Assembly: GCA_015143735.1 (NCBI GenBank)
Contig: VKHC01000041.1
Coordinates: forward strand, 1 to 18,572
From: Synura sp. LO234KE
Lineage: Eukaryota; Sar; Synurophyceae; Synurales; Mallomonadaceae
DNA: 18,572 bases
Reading direction: 5' to 3'
Shown: positions 1 through 7,690 of the stretch, one piece after another
Numbering within the stretch: the stretch's first letter is position 1
Layout: every line of letters begins with the position of its first letter
Translations under genes and position numbers: made by a program
Notes under the pieces: model-generated
What the model saw: only the letters and a program-made list of their open reading frames with translations
The model's database searches: none
What the model was told of the DNA's origin: nothing

Positions 1-58
1 TAGATACCGCTATAGCGGCCGCTATAGCGGCTACTATGGTGACCGCTATAGCGGATGG
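1..58. repeat. Cluster of three palindromic 12-mers (CCGCTATAGCGG)
   Basis: The perfect palindrome CCGCTATAGCGG occurs at 7-18, directly again at 19-30, and at 43-54. The intervening bases (ctactatggtga) resemble the 13-bp minisatellite unit near 10.3-10.8 kb (GGTGACTATA..), so this may be the edge of a related array cut by the window start. Each 12-mer can form a hairpin, and the adjacent pair could form a longer one. No function is visible. Confidence 0.7.
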
Positions 59-632
59 TGATTTATTACACGGATGCCGCCGCCGCTAGTCCTCGATCAC
101 AGGGAGGCGAGGCAGCTGTCGTACTTCTTTTACAGTCCGGAAAATCATATAGTTAATTACGGCGGGGAAGTTAGAGAGCTGACAGAAGTGAGATAAGAAG
201 ACGAAAGACCACCGCATCCCCCACCGAAAAAACCACTCCCCATGTACCAACTGGCAAGCCCCGTGACCGAGTGGGAAGCTCCGGGTGCCTTCACTACTTT
301 TTTTACAGTAGTACTATGAAGGGATAATTGTTATGGACTTAGTCCTGCAGTGGTGGTGGTGATGGTGTCTTTAGTAGTTTTCGTTTCATTCATATTAGTC
401 GTCCTCTTAGTGAGGACAAAGAAATACCAGCCAGACTTCGTCGGCGGGCGGGGGCAAGGTGGTGCTGGTGGCTGGGGGACTGGCAGTTGGTATATAGGAG
501 GCGGTTACTTGCTGGGGTGTTTGGGCCCTAAATGGCCGCTCGAGCAGTTGCCTTTCCTGTGCACCTAGAGCTTCCTCTCCCAAGAAAGTGAGCATAAGGA
601 AGAGCCATTTACACAGAAAATTTTACCATATA
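59..632. other. Non-coding interval downstream of DNAAF5
   Basis: No supported gene. Short open frames occur on both strands around 350-595, but they are low-complexity (GGT/GTG-rich) and overlap each other antisense. The stretch should include the DNAAF5 3' UTR. Bases 241-280 resemble 6933-6972 (a dispersed repeat, described separately). Confidence 0.6.
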
Positions 633-3600
633 TTAAAGTCCTCGCTCGAGAGCCATCAGGAGCTCGCAGTGGTCGAGGAGACCTGAGAACACCTCGGTCC
701 ACGGGGATTCCAGGGTAACTGCGGAGGGTTCAAGCGGAGGAGCGTCTCTTGTTCTGGTAGAGTCCTCTCCTTGCTTTCGTCGCGATTCAGCCACGAGGTG
801 GTCCACGCGTTTCCGAACGACACGACAGGCTCGAGCAGGATCCAAAACTGCCGCTGCCCTAACTACCTCTTCCAACTCCCCCCGAATCTCAGCGTCAACA
901 ACTTCAATCTGACCGCTGCTGACCGCTACTCCTGCTAACTGCGAGATCACAGGAGTGAGAAAATCCTCCAGATTCAAAAGTCTCCGTTCCGGCGCCTCTA
1001 TGTCTTGGGAAAACTTTGTCCCAGGTACTGAAATCGGCGCTTGCGCAGTATCACTTTCGTCACTCGGCGAGGGGGCAAGAAAGTAGACCGCCCAGTGAAG
1101 AGCCCGCGCGGCCTCTTTGCGGACGCTGTCAGAACTGTCATGCAGCAATGTTAGCAAGTAAGGAATGGCTCTGTTCATTTCCCTCCTCTCCTCTGAGCGC
1201 TCTCCCCCGATCCCTTCTGCTTCCCACCCCGACTCACTGACACCACTTCGATTTGAAGCCTTCCCTGCTTGCTTTGCGAACGAGAGAAGTTTAGGCCGTT
1301 CGTCGTCATCTGCGACATGCGGCCTTTCCAAGCTCACGAGAAACATGTTGACTATGACATGGAGTGCACTGAGACGAATGCGCTCGGGCCGCTCTGGGAG
1401 GATGGCCTGTGGCACCACTGCCCTTATTACATCTCTAAATACAGCCGCCACCCGAGGTCCTTGCTCGCCGTGGGATTCACCCGTTTTCTCAGCTCTCGTC
1501 GTGCCTCCTCCATTTCCATTCCTACTCCACAAAATCTGCACCCATGATTTCCGGCGATCCTGAAGGTTGAGAAAGGTGGAAGACAACGCTTCCACTTCGT
1601 CTACTAGCGTGAACCCGTTGCTTGGTGTCGGCCCATCCCCCTGCCCCGCGGGTAATAGGCTCAGGACAAATCTCAGCCGATATAACATCATTTCTTCTGA
1701 CAAAGACCATCTTATATCATATACGAAAACAGAGAGCAGGGCTGGAATAATGTGTTGGACGGCAGCCAAGACATATTGCCACTGTGTCTCGGACAGCGCC
1801 GTTGAGACAGGCCCACTAGCAGACCTACTGTGCAAAGACCTCTGGAAGTCATGCAACCTATGCAACGCGGCCACACTACATGGTAGCGGGAGGCCCTGAG
1901 CGCGCCTACCAGAGCCAGCAGGAGCTGTGACCATCGGTGCCAGGGACGTCGTCCCGGACACAAAGACCTCTGACAGGGGAAGTGACCTGGTCCCTCCATG
2001 CATTTGGTCGAACAGGCGAACGAGCAGCCCACCGCACAACATTAACAAGTCGGACTCGTGTTTAAGTGCCTGACAGGACTGCTGAGCAAGCGACACCAAT
2101 GTCGATAGTACGAAGCTGAGCAGTTGTGTGTCGCGAAATAGCAGCTGTTCAAGAGATGGATGCTCTAAGAGCCTTTCCAATGTCCGGATTTGTGGTGAGG
2201 TCACCAGCTCCACGTCTACTTCAAGACCAGACACAACCCGTGTCACAGTTATAGCAAAGTACCTTTGAAACAGGTCGCTGGTAGATCGGTCTACTTGACC
2301 CGAATAGCCATTAAGTGAATCGGCCTGCACTGTCGAGGGAGGAGGCGGTGGTGTTGTAAGAGAGGCGGCGAAGCAGGCGTCCGATACGGTGATCAAGGAT
2401 TTCAGGGCACTACTGGCAGCGTCACACAGAGAGTCAGAGGATAGGCACTCCACCAGGAACTGGAAGACTGGCTGCAGTGAATGGTCCACGCTCTTCATCA
2501 GTCTGCCAGTGCTTTGGAAGTAGTCGTTCTCTATTCCCGTGACACCGCCCCGCCTCTGGACGGTTACCAGCAGCGATTGCAGCAGCGTGTCGAGCAGGTT
2601 CACCACCTCTATCTTCAGCACGGGCGAAGAGTCGGGGTCGATTACAAAGGGGTCCGTCACAACAGCGATAACCTCCTCCATGTGGAGGGGGATTAGTGTC
2701 GGCTGCACGCCGCTCACCATGCTTCTGAGAATTCCTAGTATCGAGATACGCAGTTGGTTGTCGTTGTTATAACTGCACACGTCTGTGTCGGCCCGGAGAC
2801 GCGGAAGAAGGTACTGTAGGAAGGTCTCCGGGATGGTGTACCTCCCCAGCAGCTCGGAGACCTCCATCAGACCGCGCCAGAGCTCGACGTCCTTCTCTTG
2901 GAGGCTGAAATAGACGGCCTTCACCAACGTGGGCAATATGCTGAACATTTCCATCGTGAGGTGTTCCTCGCACAGGAAGACCACGACCTTGAGAAGCTGG
3001 GCGCTCTTTAGTCTGGTGTGACTGGTCCAGCTTGTGAGCTCGTTCATTAGCGCGGAGAGGAACCGTTTCGTGTTTCCCCGCACAAACAGTCGCACGCCGA
3101 TACGAGGCCTCGCAGTGAAGGGATAGATGCAGGGCTTGTCGAGGTTAAGTCTCAAGTCCCCGTCTACCCCGTACTGACGCTTCTCTATGATGTCATCCGG
3201 GTGGTCCTCCTCGTATTGCTTCCCACAGCGCTGCAGAGCCTCAAGTGCCACCGAGGAAATGCTGCCGATGTCATCTGTCAGGAGGTCGAGGGCGTACGGC
3301 AGCAGACGCGTGTAGTGATCGTATCGGTCCGGCAGCTCGGTGAGTAACGTCTTCAGCATAAGTACAACTTGCTGTCGAACTTGAATCGAAGAGTCGTTCA
3401 CTAGTTCTGCCAAGTGGTTGATCTGCACGTCGGATTTGTAGAAGCCCGCGACGGGGAGGACGTTCTCCTCTCGAAACCCCACAAGGTCGGTCAGAGCCTC
3501 CGTACCCGCACCCCGCCTCTTGTTCACGTCCGGAATCATCATACACGCCGTCACGGTGTCTATGGCGGTTATTCGTACTTTAGTGTGTCGGTGACGTAGG

Positions 3601-4508
3601 ACCGGAAGCAGTACACGCACCAGAGCAACAGCGTAGTATTTCATTCCATCAACATAATTACTTGATTTCGACAAGTATCGAATGAGTTCACATGCCTCTA
3701 TTTTGAGGGTTGGAAATGGGTCTCGAAGTTGAAAGGCAAGAAAAATAACAATATCGTGGAAATATGGATGAAGGAGAGTACAAGCTTGTAATCCATCTAT
3801 ACGGAAAATGAGGCTTCCTAGCGCTTGGCACAAAAGAAGCCTAATTTCTTCTGCAGGTTCGATAACCGTATGTGAAAGCAATCCTTGCTTTCCTCCCTTG
3901 TCTTGTCGGTCTATGGCCTTTCCTCGTTTATATTCCTCATGCGCTTGCATATCATAGACAAATATCTTCATATCCTCATCGTATCCAAGGCCACTAGGTA
4001 TGCGCTTCATTAAGGAAGGAAAAAAATAACCCAATATTGGAGCAAAGTCGAATGAATTCTTGAATAAGTCAATAGTGATTTTTAAAGACAATTCGCGACA
4101 TTTCTCAACAGAATCAGTAAATCTTCTAAAAATTGTCTTACAAAATGTGCTAAAAAAATCACTGTAATCTGACTCATCCATATTGTAGTCGATGAATAAA
4201 GTCTTATATATTATTTGGAGGGCGGTCCGTCTGTCTTTTTCTGACTCATCGTTCAGCGTATTTAAATATCTAGAGAGCTTCAATTTCATATCAGCTAAGG
4301 AGACGCGGTCACCCTGAGCAAATTTTATTCCTTCCTCAATAGGCACTATGCTTAAACAAGGGGGTACTGGTGGTGGCGATTGATACTTTTTTGCTGGAAT
4401 ATCAGTAATTTTCGTTGTTGTTTTCTTCTTCAATGCTTTTACTGGTTTTCTCTTTTTTTCGTCTTGTTTCATCTCAGCCCAAATATCATCTATATTGAAC
4501 TCACTCAT
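633..4508 (-). CDS. DNAAF5: Dynein axonemal assembly factor 5 (HEATR2-type HEAT-repeat protein)
   Basis: DNAAF5 is a cytoplasmic HEAT-repeat scaffold that helps pre-assemble outer and inner dynein arms before import into motile cilia. The frame is open for 1291 codons without introns and ends in TAA. An ATG 23 codons upstream (4577) is in frame, but that extension reads as hydrophobic AT-rich leader sequence. I chose 4508 because it starts an acidic/basic N-terminus (MSEFNIDDIW) and leaves a normal promoter gap. HEAT-like helix pairs run through most of the protein. Segments matching HEATR2 from memory of the family include EEIRLLLCQALG (about residue 213), RHTKVRITAID (about 320), the LLTDD helix (about 415) and TRLKSAQLL (about 500). 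A proline run (PPPPP) lies near residue 720 and a Gly-rich linker near 1000. The protein is clearly longer than human DNAAF5 (about 855 aa), mostly in the C-terminal half. The first third is AT-rich and the rest GC-rich. A flagellated life stage is implied. Confidence 0.88.
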   Translation of the reverse strand: MSEFNIDDIWAEMKQDEKKRKPVKALKKKTTTKITDIPAKKYQSPPPVPPCLSIVPIEEGIKFAQGDRVSLADMKLKLSRYLNTLNDESEKDRRTALQIIYKTLFIDYNMDESDYSDFFSTFCKTIFRRFTDSVEKCRELSLKITIDLFKNSFDFAPILGYFFPSLMKRIPSGLGYDEDMKIFVYDMQAHEEYKRGKAIDRQDKGGKQGLLSHTVIEPAEEIRLLLCQALGSLIFRIDGLQACTLLHPYFHDIVIFLAFQLRDPFPTLKIEACELIRYLSKSSNYVDGMKYYAVALVRVLLPVLRHRHTKVRITAIDTVTACMMIPDVNKRRGAGTEALTDLVGFREENVLPVAGFYKSDVQINHLAELVNDSSIQVRQQVVLMLKTLLTELPDRYDHYTRLLPYALDLLTDDIGSISSVALEALQRCGKQYEEDHPDDIIEKRQYGVDGDLRLNLDKPCIYPFTARPRIGVRLFVRGNTKRFLSALMNELTSWTSHTRLKSAQLLKVVVFLCEEHLTMEMFSILPTLVKAVYFSLQEKDVELWRGLMEVSELLGRYTIPETFLQYLLPRLRADTDVCSYNNDNQLRISILGILRSMVSGVQPTLIPLHMEEVIAVVTDPFVIDPDSSPVLKIEVVNLLDTLLQSLLVTVQRRGGVTGIENDYFQSTGRLMKSVDHSLQPVFQFLVECLSSDSLCDAASSALKSLITVSDACFAASLTTPPPPPSTVQADSLNGYSGQVDRSTSDLFQRYFAITVTRVVSGLEVDVELVTSPQIRTLERLLEHPSLEQLLFRDTQLLSFVLSTLVSLAQQSCQALKHESDLLMLCGGLLVRLFDQMHGGTRSLPLSEVFVSGTTSLAPMVTAPAGSGRRAQGLPLPCSVAALHRLHDFQRSLHSRSASGPVSTALSETQWQYVLAAVQHIIPALLSVFVYDIRWSLSEEMMLYRLRFVLSLLPAGQGDGPTPSNGFTLVDEVEALSSTFLNLQDRRKSWVQILWSRNGNGGGTTRAEKTGESHGEQGPRVAAVFRDVIRAVVPQAILPERPERIRLSALHVIVNMFLVSLERPHVADDDERPKLLSFAKQAGKASNRSGVSESGWEAEGIGGERSEERREMNRAIPYLLTLLHDSSDSVRKEAARALHWAVYFLAPSPSDESDTAQAPISVPGTKFSQDIEAPERRLLNLEDFLTPVISQLAGVAVSSGQIEVVDAEIRGELEEVVRAAAVLDPARACRVVRKRVDHLVAESRRKQGEDSTRTRDAPPLEPSAVTLESPWTEVFSGLLDHCELLMALERGL

Positions 4509-4677
4509 TTTTGTTATTATTAAGACTACAATTATTTCAAATATCAGTAGTCTCGTTTCACACACGTTCAAAATCACGTTGGAGCCTATTATATAAATTC
4601 ATTTTTATGACACCTCGGACTACTGTGTTGCGACTTCGTCACCTCAACCCCTAGCTAGGATAAGCTTATCATTTGAA
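4509..4677. promoter_or_regulatory. Probable bidirectional promoter, DNAAF5 / PTEN
   Basis: This is the whole 169-bp gap between two divergent start codons. A TATA-like element, TATATAAAT at 4590-4598, sits almost exactly at the midpoint. It reads as ATTTATATA on the other strand, so it could serve both directions. This is inference from spacing and motif only. Confidence 0.5.
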
Positions 4678-6433
4678 ATGATATCGTATGAAGAAGTTGA
4701 CGATGGCCCCTTTCATTCTAAAATACATAAAGTGGACTGTTGTTTACCTTTTTTATGTCTCCCTTGTAATACTTTGTTTTGGCCTTGCCGCACTCTAGTT
4801 TCAGGAAACAAAATAAGGTTTAGCGAAAAGGGATTTGACTTAGATCTTGCCATCGTTCATGAAAGGATTATAACGCATGGATTTCCTGCTTCTGGCATCG
4901 AACATATTTATCGGAATCCAAGAAGTGAAGTGAAAAGATTTCTTGATACTTTTTATCCCGGTCATTATATGGTATATAATTTTTGTTGTGAGCCTGGTCG
5001 CCGTTATAATCCTGGGGTGTTTGAAGGCAACGTTGAGTATTACTCCTTTAAAGATCATTGTGTGCCAACACTTCGAACGATGGTTGAATTCGCGAACAGC
5101 GCGAAATATTGGTTAGATCAAGATCCACTAAACATTTGCAGTCTACATTGCAAAGCTGGAAAAGGAAGGGCAGGTATTATGACATGCGTTTTATTGATTC
5201 GCGCGGGGATATGTCGAACCGCGGCGGAGGCTATTGAGCATTACAACTCCACTCGTGTCAAAGACAAGAATGGGCTTACCATGATTTCCCAGCAAAAATA
5301 TGTATTATTCTACGAGCTATTATGGCGGCAGGTGGGTATAGAAACTTCACGGCGTTCACGACAAATTCGGTACTGCAATTGATACTTAATGCGCTCTGGT
5401 ATCTCCTCTGTACCGATGGAGTATTGAAATTCTTAAGTACTACAGTGCCATTTTACATATACCGTCTAGTAACTGCCTTATCTCCCCCTGTACACTCCCC
5501 GTCACAGATTTGGCAGGTGGAGGGGGACATTGGAGCAGTGCCTCCCTCGCCCAGGCAGACCTCCTCTCCATCCGCAACCTCTTCCAAGGGCAGCGCGGAC
5601 ATCATGCTCCCGCCCACCCACAACCCCAGTCCTCTCATCGACAATTGCAGCGCCGTTGTGGAACCTACTGTAGTCTTGACGAAGGTGTCTGTATTGGGCC
5701 TGGACACGAAGTACCTGCAGCGGTCGCCCAGGATCCGAGTCCGCATCTATCGAGGTGCACTGCCGCTGTGTCTGCCGATAGCTTTTCCATGCTCTCTCCT
5801 TTCTGTCACACTCTTGCTCTCTGCTCTGGAGCTGTCATGACAAACCACCACAGCCGGTTACGGTTTCGTTTTCTCGCTGGTTTGTAGGTACAAACGGGAC
5901 GCCAGAGCTAATGCAGGACTGCGGGTCTCTCGAAGGCACTTATGTGTACCACTGCAATTGCAGTCTCACCGGGAACTACAAGATTGAAGTGGACGAAGTG
6001 GGATCTCTACGGCGCACGCTGTTGTTCCAGCTGTGGCACAACACACTATTTACGAACATGTGCGTTCTTTTTTCGAACGCTTGATGACAAGCGCAGGGGG
6101 CTGGTCAGTGCAACAACTCCCCTTGCAATATATAGTTATTCCCTTGTATTTGTTGTTCTTAGAGATCTACCGACTGACTGATCCCTCCTCTTATCGCACT
6201 ATTTATTTTGTTGGTTGGCGCCCTTTACTAGTCGAGAGGGAGCAGCTGGCTTCTCCAGAGCAGAATTAGATTTAGGAAAAAAATCAGCAGCGATCTTTGC
6301 CGGTGGACCATCCTCCATTACGCTGATGCTGGAGATGCGGATCCTTGGTAATTCCGACGATTCCATTCCCAACATTCGCCCTGACAATGAGCTAGCACGA
6401 GAGGCGGTTATCGCCGATAGACCAGTTTTATAA
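4678..6433 (+). CDS. PTEN: PTEN-family phosphoinositide 3-phosphatase with C2 domain (4 exons)
   Basis: PTEN removes the 3-phosphate of PI(3,4,5)P3 at membranes. Proposed exons are 4678-5331, 5508-5754, 5888-6059 and 6259-6433, giving 415 aa (human PTEN is 403). Introns are GT..AG of 176, 133 and 199 bp in phases 0, 1 and 2, and every junction keeps frame. The phosphatase domain has VSGNK (near residue 42), GFDLDL, a general-acid candidate Asp126 in FKDH, and the P-loop HCKAGKGRAG with Cys158 and Arg164. Both PTEN-specific lysines (159, 162) are present, as is a TI-loop-like TMISQ. After the P-loop Arg the usual Thr is Ala165. A Pro/Ser-rich insert of about 45 residues (219-265) precedes the C2 domain (about 268-395), which shows GNYKIEV, a FQLWHNTLF strand and a final ELDLGKKSAAIF segment matching PTEN's NDLDKANKDKANRYF region. 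The N-terminus carries a Cys-rich hydrophobic stretch (residues about 21-38) and no obvious transmembrane helix. The gene is divergent from DNAAF5. Confidence 0.9.
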
Positions 6434-7236
6434 CCGCCAAGTTTTTCAAAGGACCGATTCATTATATTTGGCCGTTCGACAATTATATCTTATCCTCCCT
6501 ACAGATAATCACTTTGGTTTATATAGATTTTTTTAAATCTCAAGCTTTCCGTGTCTTGTCCTCCTTGTCGCCGCTGTTACATGCTGAGTTGACGAAAAGT
6601 TATGATGAATTGAATTAGTGAGTTAAGAGAGACTTTGGTGGTGGATTCCTCCGCGAAAATAGTGGGTAGTGAGAATATAAGCTAGTTTAATTTTAGCAGT
6701 CGTAAAGCTTTGTTATCATCGAATATGTAGTTAGAAATCCAATAGTAGAGTACTAGACCTCGTGACACCGTCGCTGCTGTACCTTTATAACACTCCATTC
6801 CAGCATGTCATCGTACTAGCTAGTACCACCAACAAGAAGCTGCTAGTACACTCACCACACGACTCACAAGGGAGAAGAGCCAGTATGAAATACGCAGGCA
6901 AGACTCAACGAAACTAGCAAACAACTGCCCTCTATGTACCTAGTGGCAAGTCCCGCGAACAAATGGGGGGCGCATCCTCCTCAGAGGGTTTAGTTAGTGT
7001 GCACCCAGCGTGGTGTTGAGTCAGTTAGAGAAATATCTGTAAATTCTGTACATACTATTATATGGCACATCTTGTTCATTCATCAACGCGGCTAAGTTAG
7101 TAACATTTCAGAGGCTGAACGATTTTTTTCAGTTTTTTATCACATTTACTTATCAAATAATTACATCAAATTTACTAATACTCAACGACGAAAGTCAATA
7201 CATAAATGGGCGCAAAAAAATTACATATGAGGGAAA
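6434..7236. other. Intergenic region between convergent genes
   Basis: About 800 bp between the 3' ends of the PTEN-like gene (plus strand) and the small coiled-coil gene (minus strand). It is moderately AT-rich with many stops on both strands. I see no tRNA, no convincing ORF and no array. Around 6933-6972 lies a diverged copy of a segment near 241-280. Confidence 0.6.
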
Positions 7237-7607
7237 TTAAGATCTGCGCATAATTATAACTTCTTCATCATCACTGATTATAACAGAATCGTCTAATAGT
7301 TGACCACTCTCTTCGTTGGAAGATGTCATGGAAACAGTAACAGCATCATCATTCTCCACTTGCTCCAAACCACCTTTTGCTAGCGAATCGATATTGCTAA
7401 CTCCTACAGGAACTTGAGACGGGCGATATGTTCTAATTTCATTTAGATTTTTCTCAATTTTTATTTCGATTTCATTCAATTTCGTTATGAAATCCTTTTC
7501 CAAAGCGTGCGCATCACCTGAAAATTAATTTGACACTAAGCAAGTTAAGAAAAGGAATTGTTACTCTTACTTTCATCCACAAGTTTTGGTCCAATCCAAG
7601 GAAACAT
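7237..7607 (-). CDS. Small unrecognised protein with predicted coiled coil (2 exons)
   Basis: I do not recognise this protein. Proposed exons are 7607-7571 and 7517-7237 (minus strand), joined over a 53-bp phase-1 intron with a consensus GTAAGA donor and a TTTTCAG acceptor, giving 105 aa and a TAA stop. The start ATG at 7607 gives MFPWIGPKLVDES. An in-frame ATG at 7730 would add a hydrophobic N-terminus but would overlap exon 1 of the divergent acyltransferase gene, so I prefer 7607. Residues about 18-40 (FITKLNEIEIKIEKNLNEI) show heptad spacing of I/L, suggesting a short coiled coil and perhaps a subunit of a larger complex. The C-terminal third is rich in Ser, Asp and Glu and looks disordered. 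No family is assigned. The splice consensus and kept frame are the main support. Confidence 0.55.
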
Positions 7608-7690
7608 ACAAATGAGCAAATTAGGAATTAGAAACAATTCCACACAAACGTTCGAACACTGCACAAGTGCAGCAGATTGTGTGCTTATAT
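7608..7690. promoter_or_regulatory. Probable compact bidirectional promoter
   Basis: Only 83 bp separate the divergent start codons at 7607 (minus) and 7691 (plus). Near the midpoint is the palindrome GTTCGAAC (7650-7657), followed by GCACAAGTGC (7661-7670). TATATATG abuts the plus-strand start. The function is inferred from position. Confidence 0.4.

Noticed and set aside
1-58. CRISPR-like or site-specific recombination repeat
   Set aside because: Units are tandem or irregularly spaced 12-mers without unique spacers, in a eukaryotic context.
5332-5382. Reading the PTEN-like protein straight on to the TGA at 5380 as a 234-aa phosphatase-only enzyme
   Set aside because: A consensus donor at 5332 and acceptors at 5507, 5887 and 6258 join in frame to give a full C2 domain with recognisable PTEN C2 strands and a normal family length.
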